In this document: positions 1 to 9,572 of the stretch, in pieces
Position numbering within the stretch: the stretch's first letter is position 1
Layout of the letters: each line of letters opens with the position of its first letter
Assembly (NCBI GenBank): GCA_031292625.1
Contig: JARLGU010000029.1
Span: forward strand, 1-51,116
Direction: 5' to 3'
Length of the DNA stretch: 51,116 bases
Source: Capsulimonadaceae bacterium
Lineage (GTDB): Bacteria > Armatimonadota > Armatimonadia > Armatimonadales > Capsulimonadaceae
Translations under genes and position numbers: made by a program
The notes under the pieces: generated by a model
The model's database searches: none
Seen by the model: only the letters and a program-made list of their open reading frames with translations
Told to the model about the DNA's origin: nothing

Positions 1-1
1 G

Positions 2-1141
2 CAACTATGTTGCGAGCCAAGGAAAGGCTCCTTCAGAATACAAACAACTGCACGTACAGCAGCTTGGATTGTTTTGAGGACAGCCTATCGTGGCTACTCC
101 TTCAATACCTCGGGGCTTGTCCCCGATAGGATGCTTTATTGTATCGTTTTTGCCGCCATCGACTATCACTGCCGTGAGAGGATCCCGATGCGAGGCCTGT
201 ACGCGTTCGCCGCGCTTGCATTTGGTTACTTTTTCGCGTGCAGCGACCGGCGGCGAAGATACCTGGCGGTCCTTCTGGCGTTCTTGCCTTCAGCGGCCTT
301 GATAGCAGCGAACATGCATTTCTTCAACGATATGGGGCATGTCGCGAATTATGTGGATATTATCAGACAAGTCCACCGGGCAGTTCCCCCGTTCGTCGTC
401 TTTTACTCGTATCTTCCCTTCATCTTCTGCTCGGGATATGCGCTGGCGACGGCTTATTCGGACGACAAGCGGCGCTTTGCCGTCTATTGCGTGGTCATCG
501 GTACGTCGGCGGCACTGATAAACAATGACATACTTGGATATAACAATGAGCCATGCCGCTTTATCCCGTATTCGTATCCGCTCGTAAGCATCCTTACGGC
601 AATGGGTTTATGGGAACTATTTCAGGCTGTCCGCAATGCCATTGGAGCGAGGAGGCTAATACTCTCAACCGCATTGGCCGTTAGCGCAGGGTTGCTGCTG
701 CTCGGAGTATGGGCGAACATCGAGATCTACCGTTCGTTCGCCTTCTCGACGACGAAGCCGGTGGATCCTCGTATTCAGCAGTTGGCCGCCGTCTTGGAAC
801 GCAGGTGCACTCACGTTGGCGGCAAGCTTGTTCTTGTCGACTGCGCATATACCAACGGCATTCTCGACGCTCGGGAAGTCGCCGCATACACCGCCGCAAG
901 CTTGATGGACGACTCGGTAAACAATTTCAGCGCGTCGCATGAGTACATTCGCAGAATCATCATCATCCTGCTGCGCCGGAACGATTTAACCGACGCGCTC
1001 TACGTTGCGCGGACTCACAACGTCGGCTACCTCGCGTGCAGTTACAGCATTGCGTCCCCGGATTTTGAGCAAATCAACCAGATACCCGGCGCGGACATCG
1101 TCCTCTACCGAATCGCGCCGGCAAGACCGCCAGGCAGGTAG
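2..1141 (+). CDS. polytopic membrane protein, C-terminal part (5' end outside window)
   Basis: The frame is open from base 2 to the stop at 1141, so this is read as the end of a gene that starts outside the window; an internal TTG at 74 and an ATG near 131 are possible but poorly supported starts. At least four hydrophobic segments are visible, including GLYAFAALAFGYFF, FVVFYSYLPFIFCSGYAL and LILSTALAVSAGLLLLGVW. They are followed by a soluble tail of about 130 residues with no recognised motif. The pattern of several membrane helices followed by an outside domain resembles GT-C-type glycosyltransferases or other envelope polysaccharide proteins, but no signature is visible. The family is not recognised. 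It converges on the minus-strand GH42-like gene only about 45 bases downstream. Confidence 0.55.
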   Translation, partial: QLCCEPRKGSFRIQTTARTAAWIVLRTAYRGYSFNTSGLVPDRMLYCIVFAAIDYHCRERIPMRGLYAFAALAFGYFFACSDRRRRYLAVLLAFLPSAALIAANMHFFNDMGHVANYVDIIRQVHRAVPPFVVFYSYLPFIFCSGYALATAYSDDKRRFAVYCVVIGTSAALINNDILGYNNEPCRFIPYSYPLVSILTAMGLWELFQAVRNAIGARRLILSTALAVSAGLLLLGVWANIEIYRSFAFSTTKPVDPRIQQLAAVLERRCTHVGGKLVLVDCAYTNGILDAREVAAYTAASLMDDSVNNFSASHEYIRRIIIILLRRNDLTDALYVARTHNVGYLACSYSIASPDFEQINQIPGADIVLYRIAPARPPGR

Positions 1142-1186
1142 GCGATCCTTCGACGACGGCGCGCGCCCTACGGCGCATTCCACTGC

Positions 1187-4100
1187 CTACCTGTCAATCC
1201 TTGTTTCACAGCCGAGAAGCACCTGGTCAATCGGCATTCTGGCAAGGGCCTTGGGACCATCCGGAGTGGCCGTCGTCGAATACGGCCAGAGTTCCAGGCG
1301 ATTGGTCTTGCCGAAGAATACGTACGGCGTTAAGTTGATATCGCTGATCGTACCGAACGGATGCAAGTACTGGTTATAAACGATTGGCCGTCCGTTGACT
1401 ACGAGACTGCCCAGCCATTGCTCCGGCGTGCGGATGCGAACGTAGACCGATTTGCCGCGCCACTTTTCGGGAATGTCGCACGACGCGGCGACGTAACGCC
1501 CGGTCAACCGGCCCGGCAGCGTCGCCGAAGGCCCCGGCTTATAGGCGGCGTCGTACACGGTCCAGGGACCGGCAAGATCCACCTGCTGCTCAAGGCTGCC
1601 TTGAGGGTTCAGCCACACGCACCCCGAAAGGCCGCTAAACTCCGGTCCGCCCGTCACCTGTACCGCTATGATGTTCGCGCCGGGATGAACGAGGGCGGTG
1701 ACATCGTAGTTATAGGTCTGGTTCCAAGTCCTTCGAGCGTACGTTGCGGCCTGCTTTCCATTGATCCAAAATACCGCGTTGTCATAGGCAATCGGCCGAT
1801 CGAAGCTGTAGAGGTTGAGTAAGACCTTGCGATTCGACCAGCTCGGCGGAATATTGATTTGCGCCCGGTATAGGCCGATGCCCCTGTAATCGTGCAAGCC
1901 TGGATCGAGCTCGTTCCACGGCCCCCGTCCAATTGTCGCCCATGCGCTGTCCGGGAACTCGGGCAGCCGCCACGCATCCGACTGGCTAAGCTTCCCATCG
2001 CGATCCGCAAGGAAACGCCACGTATCAACAGGGAGCGTCTCCCCAACCTGCCGTGTCGTGGGCGGGACATAGCCGATATCGCCGCCATCGCGCTTTTGCC
2101 AATATTTGACCTTCTCGCCCCACCATACACCTAGGCCGCTCGCAAGATCCGCGCGACGGGAGCCGAAGACGCGCACCTGATATCCGTCGATCGCCACCTG
2201 AGGGATACGCACCATGCCATCGGAATAGGAAAACGGGACGCCTTGCTTCGTTGCCATGTCCCACACTTCGGCCGGCTTAGCGGAGCAAGCATACGCCACC
2301 TCGCCCGTCCACGCGCCCTTCGCGCTGTTATAGGCAATCACCCAATCTTGCAGCCCATTCTTGGTGACGAATTTTCGCGTCCAAATCGCTGGCCTATCAG
2401 CGGAAGCGGTCCGCGCAACCCCCAGGCTGCCGAAGAGCTGGTCGAAAAATCCACGCTCGACATCGGACCTGCTTAGCCAGATGCCGGATTGGTCCTTGCC
2501 ATCGCGCCAGAACGAAGAACCAAGCACGATGACGCGCCCTTTTCCGAGCGGCCGATAGCCGATTGCAACGCTCCCGTCATCCCATAATGCCAGTGCGCGC
2601 GCTTCCGGGACGAATGGCTGCAACCGCAACCCCACCCCCTTGCCGCTGTCTACGCCCTGCCAGTTCACCGCACTGCCGGCTCCGATGAATGTCCGCCCCT
2701 CAAGGCCCCGCATGATCGGCAAATCGCGTGCAAAGGTGACGGTCCCTTTGGCATCGGATGCAAGAACTTTAAAGCCGGTCAAGGACGAGATTGGCCAAGA
2801 ATCCGCGACAAGCGTATCGTGACGTCCGGTGTTATGCATGGCGACAAAAACGCCGCCCGCCTCCACGTATTTGCGTATCGCCTCCAGCGTCGATGGGTCC
2901 ATGACCGTCGAGCCGCAGTCAAACAAGACAGGATAACCGTTCGCTAATCCCTTCGCAAGTTCGCGCTCCGTTGCGTAGGCGTAATCGTAGTGCGCCGACT
3001 GAATCTCTCCACGCCCAATGTCCCAGTCCATCGGCGTCTCGTCGCCCAAACGGGTGGTCGCGACAGAGTGGAACAGCACAATGCCGGGCCGCTCACGCAA
3101 AGCCTTTCCGAACAAGCGAAGAAGCGATTTATGCTGCGTAAACCACCCCGTTTCCCGCTCGCGCTTAATATAGTCGTCGAGGCGGTAATAGAACGAGTGG
3201 CTCGAATCGCCATCGAACATGATCCAGCCGAACTCTCGGTCGAGGTCGGTTCCATGCGCTGTCGCGCTCTCCTCGCTGGTTCCGTAGTAACCCGAAAGAA
3301 ATCCAAGCCCTGCGTTCCACGGGTAGTACCAGGCCTCCCGCCCGGTCATTTCGACGCCGAGGTTGTAGCGCGACGCCAGATCGGCCCCAACATCGCCAAG
3401 CTTATCGATCTCGCCGCCGGAAAGAACGATCGGCCGGTTCGGATCGATCGCGCGCATCTCGCGAAACATCTGATCGTTCTGCCGCGCCATGCCAGACACC
3501 TGCCAGTCGATCGTGTCGACATATTGCGCGTTCCGCAACGCGCCCAGATAAGGATAGAACCGCGGTTCCATAGCCGTCAGAAAGACCGGTCCAAGGATTT
3601 TTCCCTCCGCGCTATCAGATCCAGGCACGCGAAGCACAAGATCGTTGACGCCAGGGCGAAGCAGCTTCGTCACGGCAACTTCAATCGGACCGTAGCCGCT
3701 TCTGCGCGGCTTCACATTGCCAAGATCCGCGCCGTTAAGCCAAACGTGCGCGCCTTCCTTCGAGCGGATATTCAGCGCAACGACGAGATATTTGTCCGAT
3801 GCCTGATTCGCCTCCGCCCAATTCGACGGATCGAAGCTTATACGGTAATACGACGGTCCCCACGGCAGATACGCCTGCTGCTGAGATGGCGGCATCGCGA
3901 CCGGGATCCAACTGGGATCGACGGCAGCGGGCGGATCGACGGAAGCGCTTTCGGCCGCAGGCATCCACTTCCATCCGTCGGCCAGCCGGAACGATTTTTC
4001 GTCGAGGTTACCGTAAAATCCGTTGACATCGGGGAGATGCACGTCCTCCCACGACGTTAGTCTAGCCCCATCGCCGTACCAGCGCTTGCTTAGGTCCGCG

Positions 4101-5137
4101 AGACGATAGCCTCGCACGTTGCGCAGCCACTCCCGGAAACCTTGCTCGCCTGAAGCGGAATAGTCCCAATACTCATCGGTGCGATCGTGAAAAGCCATTT
4201 CGGCGCCGGGGGAGCCGCCATAGGGCATCCATGCGCCAAGCGCCGGGCTGCTGCCATACCGCGCCATGACCGCCCGCATAAATGCTAAGCTCGTCTGGTC
4301 GCGCTGGTTAAGAGTCGTACCCCAACTCTCAAACGATCCGCCAGCGGTTCCGACGCGCCCCCAGGAACCGATCAGCGATGTCGGAGACGGCTCCATTCGG
4401 CAATTGGGATGCTCGTTGTACGCCCAAAGCGGCATTGGACCGCCTGCGACGAAAGCGGGAACCGATATCCCGCCCTCCTTTTCGGCCTGACGAACCTCGT
4501 AGTCGGCCGCGCTCCAATCAACGACGCCGGGAGCCGGATTGTGAAACTCGTACCCGAGCGACTGAAAAGTCGTGCCCGCAATTCCGAACTGCTTCATGAA
4601 GGGCCAGTGAGACGAGAGGCCCGTTTCCGGCAGCGCCGCCATTGCGCCGGTATAGCTTTTTAGAGATCGCAGATCGTAGTAATCGAGGTAGCGCGGATAT
4701 TCGTGTTGCGGCAAATATACGGCGTCCTTCGCCATGAAGCGTGAGTCTGAGCGCAGCGCATCGGAGAGCGCCGAGCTCGTCGACGCCCCGCGCACGGTCA
4801 CCGTAGCGCCAACCCGAACCGCCGCAACGACGCCGTAAGGCTGCCACTCGTGGACGGGAACATTGTGGCCGCCGATAACAAGCGAATCCGTGCGCTTAGC
4901 GTCGCCCGCGTCCCAGAACATGTCCGCGAGAAGCTTGCCCAAAACGGAGTCGGCGTGTGCAACGCTGTCACATCGGAACACGGCAGAGCCCGGCGCAAAA
5001 CTCGCCGCGACATGCCCATAGCCGCGCAGATCGACGTTCTGACCGGCTGCGGCCCGCCCCGCCTGCGCAAGAGCGATTAGGGCGATGAGCCAGGCGCCCA
5101 CGAAGACCGAGCGCCTCATTGACTGACTTGTAATCAT
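1187..5137 (-). CDS. very large exported GH42-like beta-galactosidase-type protein
   Basis: A 1316-residue protein with an N-terminal signal peptide (basic start, then VGAWLIALIALAQAGRAAAG, cleavage near residue 31). Residues about 145-650 look like a GH42/GH14-type TIM barrel: SLGYEFHNPAPGVVDWS, PLWAYNEHPN, and YGGSPGAEMAF with E313 as candidate acid/base. Residues about 650-900 resemble the GH42 trimerisation/glutamine-amidotransferase-like domain (VLFDCGSTVMDPSTLEAI, YVEAGGVFVAMHN). The last about 250 residues contain GH2-like jelly-roll modules (WFWNGKQA-like AVFWINGKQAATY and GANIIAVQVTGG). It probably cleaves beta-linked galactosides or related plant or envelope glycans outside the cytoplasm. 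It is 63 bases downstream of the DUF1559 gene and in the same direction, so probably one transcript. The upstream ribosome site is weak and ATG at 5119 is an alternative start. The exact substrate is unknown. Confidence 0.8.
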   Translation of the reverse strand: MITSQSMRRSVFVGAWLIALIALAQAGRAAAGQNVDLRGYGHVAASFAPGSAVFRCDSVAHADSVLGKLLADMFWDAGDAKRTDSLVIGGHNVPVHEWQPYGVVAAVRVGATVTVRGASTSSALSDALRSDSRFMAKDAVYLPQHEYPRYLDYYDLRSLKSYTGAMAALPETGLSSHWPFMKQFGIAGTTFQSLGYEFHNPAPGVVDWSAADYEVRQAEKEGGISVPAFVAGGPMPLWAYNEHPNCRMEPSPTSLIGSWGRVGTAGGSFESWGTTLNQRDQTSLAFMRAVMARYGSSPALGAWMPYGGSPGAEMAFHDRTDEYWDYSASGEQGFREWLRNVRGYRLADLSKRWYGDGARLTSWEDVHLPDVNGFYGNLDEKSFRLADGWKWMPAAESASVDPPAAVDPSWIPVAMPPSQQQAYLPWGPSYYRISFDPSNWAEANQASDKYLVVALNIRSKEGAHVWLNGADLGNVKPRRSGYGPIEVAVTKLLRPGVNDLVLRVPGSDSAEGKILGPVFLTAMEPRFYPYLGALRNAQYVDTIDWQVSGMARQNDQMFREMRAIDPNRPIVLSGGEIDKLGDVGADLASRYNLGVEMTGREAWYYPWNAGLGFLSGYYGTSEESATAHGTDLDREFGWIMFDGDSSHSFYYRLDDYIKRERETGWFTQHKSLLRLFGKALRERPGIVLFHSVATTRLGDETPMDWDIGRGEIQSAHYDYAYATERELAKGLANGYPVLFDCGSTVMDPSTLEAIRKYVEAGGVFVAMHNTGRHDTLVADSWPISSLTGFKVLASDAKGTVTFARDLPIMRGLEGRTFIGAGSAVNWQGVDSGKGVGLRLQPFVPEARALALWDDGSVAIGYRPLGKGRVIVLGSSFWRDGKDQSGIWLSRSDVERGFFDQLFGSLGVARTASADRPAIWTRKFVTKNGLQDWVIAYNSAKGAWTGEVAYACSAKPAEVWDMATKQGVPFSYSDGMVRIPQVAIDGYQVRVFGSRRADLASGLGVWWGEKVKYWQKRDGGDIGYVPPTTRQVGETLPVDTWRFLADRDGKLSQSDAWRLPEFPDSAWATIGRGPWNELDPGLHDYRGIGLYRAQINIPPSWSNRKVLLNLYSFDRPIAYDNAVFWINGKQAATYARRTWNQTYNYDVTALVHPGANIIAVQVTGGPEFSGLSGCVWLNPQGSLEQQVDLAGPWTVYDAAYKPGPSATLPGRLTGRYVAASCDIPEKWRGKSVYVRIRTPEQWLGSLVVNGRPIVYNQYLHPFGTISDINLTPYVFFGKTNRLELWPYSTTATPDGPKALARMPIDQVLLGCETRIDR

Positions 5138-5200
5138 GGTTACTACGAACCGCTTTCATTCGATTTCTGATTGGCGTGCTGCATTCGCAACCGCCGTCCT

Positions 5201-6025
5201 CTACCACCAATTGAACGTCATCGCATACGTGCTGCCCAAGCTCCCGGTCATCGCGGCCGGCGATGCATTGTAGCAGCCGCCACGATCGATCGTGCTGTCT
5301 CCAGGACAGCCCGTAGCCACCAGAGTTGGCCTCAGCCACTTCACGTGACCGTCGGCCGCAAGGTAATTTGCCCCGCCGCTATGGCGCGCGTAATCCGTAC
5401 CAAGCGTGAAACCAGTCGCCGTTCGCCCCATCGTGTCGGCTGCGATTCCATTCGACGACGGGTCATCAGTCTCGCTCCAACCGTTCGACAAGGCCAGGGT
5501 TGACTCGTTGCCCTTGACCTCGGAAAACATGACAATGATCGATGGCGATTGCAGTTTCGACAGCGGAATAGGAGCCGGGCTTCCGTTCGCGGCATTCGAG
5601 ACGCCGTTGTTCACATTGTAGAAAAAATTAACGTTTAGAGCATACGAAATGACGATGGGTATCAATCCGGCGGATATCTCAGGCGCGGTGCCGCCGTCGC
5701 TTACGGTCAAGTCGTCCGCGCATTGGAATACGGCTTTCGACTTGACGTAGGCGTAAACGGGAGCCGCCCAGCCTTGCCCGTGTCCGCCTCCGGCACTTGC
5801 GCAAGGCAGCATCTCGTCGTAGTCCTGAGCATATTGCAGAATCGCGATGCCAATCTGCTTATTGTTGCTAGCGCACGATGTCTGCCGCGCCTTCTCCCGC
5901 GCGGTCGCGAACACCGGGAACAGTATCGCAGCCAGAATGGCAATAATTGCTATCACAACGAGCAGTTCAATCAGGGTAAATGCTTTGGCATTCACAGACC
6001 TTTTATACGCGCTTAATAGGTGCAT
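5201..6025 (-). CDS. DUF1559-type pseudopilin (prepilin-like secreted protein)
   Basis: A 274-residue protein. The chosen ATG (6023-6025) has a strong GGGGGG/AGGAAG ribosome site just upstream; the longer frame to 6085 adds residues unlike a pilin leader. A class III leader precedes [26 protein letters not shown], read here as the prepilin-peptidase site, the conserved glutamate and a hydrophobic helix. [21 protein letters not shown] and the late H-x-ADGHVKWL signature are typical of DUF1559 proteins abundant in Planctomycetes and Armatimonadota. The protein should be processed by PilD/GspO and assembled into or associated with a type II secretion/type IV pilus-like fibre. It lies between the regulator (23-base gap) and the GH42-like enzyme (63-base gap), which argues for a role in handling the same glycan. 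Function of the family is not established. Confidence 0.9.
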   Translation of the reverse strand: MHLLSAYKRSVNAKAFTLIELLVVIAIIAILAAILFPVFATAREKARQTSCASNNKQIGIAILQYAQDYDEMLPCASAGGGHGQGWAAPVYAYVKSKAVFQCADDLTVSDGGTAPEISAGLIPIVISYALNVNFFYNVNNGVSNAANGSPAPIPLSKLQSPSIIVMFSEVKGNESTLALSNGWSETDDPSSNGIAADTMGRTATGFTLGTDYARHSGGANYLAADGHVKWLRPTLVATGCPGDSTIDRGGCYNASPAAMTGSLGSTYAMTFNWW

Positions 6026-6048
6026 CTTCCTACCCCCCTTTTGTATTC

Positions 6049-7296
6049 TTAAGAACAACTTGACGACAACAATGTACTGCCGCACGATGATGCTCGCACA
6101 ATGACGCGGCTTTGCAGGCGAACGCGGCTTGGCAACGATGCGCTCAAGGAGCCAAACGCGAGTTGAGCGGCTTCCGCGCCGAGTTCCTCGAGAGGCGGGC
6201 GCATCGTGGAAAGTCCCAGCGAGCGCGACTTTGGATGGTCGTCAAAGCCGATCAGGGCAAAATCCTGCCCAACCGCCAAGCCCGCCTCGGACGCGGCAGC
6301 GATGACTGCGTGAGCAATCAGATCGTTCGCGGCAATGAGACCGTCGAAGGAAAGGCCTTGCTGGAACAGCTTGCGGGCGGAATCGACGGAAAGCTCATTT
6401 TGCTCCGGCGCATCGTCCACCGCGTCAAGAAACGTCGCGCCAGCCGCCGCGGCGGCATTGCGCGCCCCCCGCAATCGTTCGTCGACCCAGTCCGCATTGT
6501 AAGGCGAGTGAAAAACGATGCGCCGGCATCCGCGAGCGGCAAGGTGTCTTGCCGCCTGATACCCCGCGTCCGCCGAATCGTAGTACGCTATTCGCGCCGG
6601 CCGTTCGTCGAGCGTCGCGCTGATGAGGACGTTGATCGCCTTCAATATGCCGGGATTGGCGAAATAGAGCTCTTGGTAGTGCGTGGCGTTAAAGTAGGCG
6701 ATAACAGCATCAAAACGGCACTCTTGAAGCTCCTCAAGAACCTCTTCAGGACGGCGGACCTCATCCGTGCGCAGAAACGTATTCACAAATCGCGTCGTGC
6801 CGCCGAGCGAACTGACCGCTGCCTCGATCGAACCGAGGATCGTGACCAACATCCTGTTCTCGTCCTCAACGCCCGGCTCTCGGGCGCGAAGGTCCGCCAT
6901 GACGCCGATAACCGCGGTCGTCGGCGCAAACTGGCCATCCCGGCCAAATCCGCCAGCCGTGTTTGCTACGGCGCTCTGATGCCCCGGCAACTTCACATTT
7001 TCGACCAGAAAGTCGATCGCCGCCCCCTGCTTCGCGACGAAGATACCCCGCCGGTCTTCACTGACGAGCAAGCCTTCATCGATCAACTCGCGGACCGCCT
7101 GCTGGACGGTCCCCATCGAAACGCCGTGCAATGCGCCAAGACGCCGCAGGCTCGGGATCATGTTGCCCGGCGCAAGCCGTCCGTCCGCGATTTGGGCGCG
7201 CAGATCGTTGGCGACTTGCGCATAGGCGACCAGAGTTCGTTTATGCGATTTCGGAGCGATTGTCGAAACAGTCAAAGTGCCACCATGCAGTTGCAT
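6049..7296 (-). CDS. GntR-headed, LacI-bodied transcriptional regulator (AraR-like)
   Basis: A 415-residue DNA-binding protein. Residues about 22-95 form a GntR winged helix ([24 protein letters not shown] split over the two recognition helices, then [16 protein letters not shown]). Residues about 125-405 form a LacI/periplasmic-binding-protein-like effector domain ([33 protein letters not shown]). This fusion is the architecture of Bacillus AraR. It is expected to bind an operator in the absence of a sugar and release it on sugar binding. It is the first gene of the cassette with the DUF1559 and GH42-like genes, and a TTGACA-N17-TACTAT promoter lies 19-47 bases upstream of the start codon, so it probably controls its own transcription. 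The predicted leader is too short for a normal ribosome site. Confidence 0.9.
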   Translation of the reverse strand: MQLHGGTLTVSTIAPKSHKRTLVAYAQVANDLRAQIADGRLAPGNMIPSLRRLGALHGVSMGTVQQAVRELIDEGLLVSEDRRGIFVAKQGAAIDFLVENVKLPGHQSAVANTAGGFGRDGQFAPTTAVIGVMADLRAREPGVEDENRMLVTILGSIEAAVSSLGGTTRFVNTFLRTDEVRRPEEVLEELQECRFDAVIAYFNATHYQELYFANPGILKAINVLISATLDERPARIAYYDSADAGYQAARHLAARGCRRIVFHSPYNADWVDERLRGARNAAAAAGATFLDAVDDAPEQNELSVDSARKLFQQGLSFDGLIAANDLIAHAVIAAASEAGLAVGQDFALIGFDDHPKSRSLGLSTMRPPLEELGAEAAQLAFGSLSASLPSRVRLQSRVIVRASSCGSTLLSSSCS

Positions 7297-7314
7297 AGAA
7301 TATCGTACAGCAGC

Positions 7315-7343
7315 ATAGTATCACGACAAGCTCCACTTGTCAA
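7315..7343 (-). promoter_or_regulatory. sigma-70-like promoter of the regulator/pseudopilin/GH42 cassette
   Basis: Reading the minus strand, TTGACA (7338-7343) is followed after exactly 17 bases by TACTAT (7315-7320). The predicted transcription start is near 7308, only about a dozen bases before the ATG of the GntR/LacI hybrid regulator. Autoregulation is inferred from the position; no clean operator palindrome was identified. Confidence 0.6.
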
Positions 7344-7468
7344 GTGAAAATTATCGTGAAAAATTATAGTCCACGTAAAATTGAGGGGAACGTACGGCCG
7401 GAGGGACCGGGAAGGCGGGAGCGACGGATCGCGCCATGCGGAGAGTTGCCGACCCGGTCCTTGAGTGA

Positions 7469-8512
7469 CTATTTGATATCCGCGACGCCGCCAGCGAACT
7501 GCGCGACGGCAACCGCTTCCGTTATCCGAATGCCTGCCGCGACCTCGTCCGGCGTAATCAAGTCGGGCGTCTGGTCGCCCCGCACGAGGCGCTGAAAGAT
7601 GTCCCATTGGTATGCGTGGTGAGGGTTAAAGCCCGACAAAACGGCCTGCGCTTTGACTGCGCGCACTCCATCAACCATCATCACGAGCCCCATCTCGCTG
7701 CCGCCCAGATGCGATGTCGGCTGAACAGCGCCGATATTTCGATAGACGGTTCCGCGCTCAAAATTCAGCGTCATCGCATTCCGATAGGAATCGCCGTCGC
7801 CGACGCAGAACGAGGCGAAGATGCTTGCAATGGCGCCGCTCTCGAACAAGATGCTAAGCTGCGCATTGTCCGGCGTGGGCCGTCCGGTACGGATACGCGA
7901 CGAAATAACCTGGATCCGAGCGGCCTTGCCGAACAATCTGACGGCGTCGTTGATCGTGTAGATGCCGATTCGATAGATCGGCGCGACGGGGCAAAGAGCC
8001 GGATCGTCGTACCAGCTTCCGTCCGCCGTTTCAAAGTAGTTGCCCCAAACATCGAACCGCGCGCCGACAGGGCGTCCGAGATCAAACTCGTCTCGCCACT
8101 TTGCAACCTGCGCAAGATCCGGCGTCAAGGTCGCCGACGGCGAGTTAATCGCAACGATCCGTCCTAATTGACGCGCTTCGACAAGTACATCCCGCGCGGC
8201 CTCCGAGCTTATCTCGAATGGCTTCGTAGTCAGCACATGCTTTCCTGCGCGAATGACGGCGCGCACAAGCTCCGCCCGGCCGGCAGGTTTCGTAAACAGA
8301 CCGACGGCTTCGACGCGAGGGTCGGCCAAAACCTGTTCCAAAGACGCGTAGGCGCGGACGCCAAGTTCACGGCCTGCCGCCTCCACGCGCGCGGCATCGA
8401 CGTCGCAAACTCCGGCGAGTTCCAAGAAGGGGCTGCCGGGGCCTCGCAAAATCTGCTCGCAGATCGCCTTGCCAAAATTGAGGCCGACGACGACCAGCTT
8501 AACCTTATCCAT
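7469..8512 (-). CDS. Gfo/Idh/MocA-family NAD(P)-dependent oxidoreductase
   Basis: A 347-residue soluble enzyme. The N-terminal Rossmann fold starts VKLVVVGLNFGKAICEQI and continues with LAGVCDVDAARVEAAGRELG and VEAVGLFTKPAGRAELVRAVI. The usual E-K-P active-site motif appears as LTTKPFEI (TKP), with the lysine kept. The C-terminal alpha/beta sheet domain contains GNYFETADGSWYDDPAL and a late H-x-x-AYQWDIF segment typical of the family. Members oxidise or reduce hydroxyls on sugars, cyclitols or their derivatives; the substrate cannot be read from the sequence. The ATG is preceded by AGGAAAG. It lies upstream of the cassette at 1187-7343 on the same strand, but a separate promoter is predicted for that cassette, so co-transcription is uncertain. 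Confidence 0.88.
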   Translation of the reverse strand: MDKVKLVVVGLNFGKAICEQILRGPGSPFLELAGVCDVDAARVEAAGRELGVRAYASLEQVLADPRVEAVGLFTKPAGRAELVRAVIRAGKHVLTTKPFEISSEAARDVLVEARQLGRIVAINSPSATLTPDLAQVAKWRDEFDLGRPVGARFDVWGNYFETADGSWYDDPALCPVAPIYRIGIYTINDAVRLFGKAARIQVISSRIRTGRPTPDNAQLSILFESGAIASIFASFCVGDGDSYRNAMTLNFERGTVYRNIGAVQPTSHLGGSEMGLVMMVDGVRAVKAQAVLSGFNPHHAYQWDIFQRLVRGDQTPDLITPDEVAAGIRITEAVAVAQFAGGVADIK

Positions 8513-8842
8513 AATACTTTCCTAAGTGCGTGTCTTAAAATCGCGCCGATACACAGGGCGATCGCATCTATTCATATCAACGATTGTCACCGATATTGGC
8601 GCGGTTTCCGGCCGTGAACGACCGTCCTGAGATGTCAAGCCCATCAATGGGGCTGCCGGCTTACAAAATGCAGGCGGTCTGCCGATTAGGCCCGTTCACG
8701 GGCTTTCTCAACACAGGCCGGCCCTTTCAGGACCGGACTCGCGCCGCTGCTAACAGTTATAGATGCGATCGCACTGCGCCGATACAGGGAATCGCAGGCG
8801 TTGCGTCGAACACTCTCCTACACTATCCACGAGCGTACGACA
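8513..8842. other. divergent intergenic region
   Basis: No gene is seen in these 330 bases between the divergent oxidoreductase and esterase genes. A small GCCCG-TTCA-CGGGC hairpin followed by TTTCT lies at 8690-8708. A weak promoter-like pair, TTGCGT-N17-TATCCA (8801-8829), sits just before the esterase start. Confidence 0.4.
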
Positions 8843-9511
8843 ATGCCATTACCTTCCGTATCCTTACCTTACCTTGTTCGCCAACCGTTGTCCATCGAAC
8901 CGGGACGCAAGCCGCCCTTGCTCGTTCTGCTTCACGGCCTTGGCAGCAACGAGGCGGACTTGATGGGCCTCGCGGACCAAATCGATCCTCGATACCTAAT
9001 TGTAAGCATTAGAGCGCCAATCGTCTTGGGCTCTTACGGCTTTGGCTGGTATTCAATCACCGGTCTCCTTGGCAACCTGAAACATAACGAGGTAGAGGCC
9101 GAGGCGGGCCGTTTAGCCGCGGAGAAGGCGATCGAGGAATTGACCGCAGCGTTCGACATCGACAAAGAGCGCGTCTTCCTGATGGGCTTCAGTCAAGGCG
9201 CGGTTATGAGCCTGGGAATTACCCTGATAAAACCACAGCTAATCGCCGGTGCCGTCATCATGAGCGGCGCACTTTTGCCGGCATTCGCCGACCGCGTTCG
9301 AGCCGATCAATCCCGCCGCATCCCAATCCTCGTCGTGCACGGACGATGGGACGAAGTGCTCCCTGTTGACGGCGCGCGCGAAATCCGCGACTTCCTGGCG
9401 ACCCAGTCCGTCGACCTCTCGTATCACGAGTACCCGATGGGACACGAGGTCTCCATCGAGAGCCTGGACGAGGTTACGATTTGGCTCACAAGCGTACTAG
9501 ACGCAACATAA
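8843..9511 (+). CDS. phospholipase/carboxylesterase-family alpha/beta hydrolase
   Basis: A 222-residue cytoplasmic serine hydrolase of the Abhydrolase_2 (carboxylesterase/acyl-protein-thioesterase-like) family. The oxyanion strand LLVLLHGLGSNEADL is at residues 26-40 and the nucleophile elbow GFSQG places the catalytic serine at S117. The acid lies in VVHGRWDEVLPV and the histidine in YPMGHEVS. Length matches the family. The ATG at 8843 was chosen over a TTG at 8801 because the latter adds 14 residues with no family similarity. It should cleave carboxyl esters of small or lipid-like substrates. It stands alone between a divergent oxidoreductase and convergent tpiA, and ends at a strong hairpin. 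Confidence 0.87.
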   Translation: MPLPSVSLPYLVRQPLSIEPGRKPPLLVLLHGLGSNEADLMGLADQIDPRYLIVSIRAPIVLGSYGFGWYSITGLLGNLKHNEVEAEAGRLAAEKAIEELTAAFDIDKERVFLMGFSQGAVMSLGITLIKPQLIAGAVIMSGALLPAFADRVRADQSRRIPILVVHGRWDEVLPVDGAREIRDFLATQSVDLSYHEYPMGHEVSIESLDEVTIWLTSVLDAT

Positions 9512-9522
9512 GCGTCGCCCGT

Positions 9523-9552
9523 TCAGTTCGTGGGCCATCGCCCACGAACTGA
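9523..9552. terminator. long hairpin between convergent esterase and tpiA genes
   Basis: A perfect 13-bp stem (TCAGTTCGTGGGC with its complement) and a 4-base loop lies between the two stop codons. No run of T follows on either strand, so intrinsic termination of the usual type is uncertain; it may terminate both genes or protect their 3' ends. Confidence 0.6.
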
Positions 9553-9572
9553 CACAAGCGCTCAATGCGGAC

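Noticed and set aside
2990-4060. 356-codon plus-strand open frame inside the GH42-like gene
   Set aside because: It is arginine-rich antisense shadow of the real minus-strand gene and has no domain similarity.
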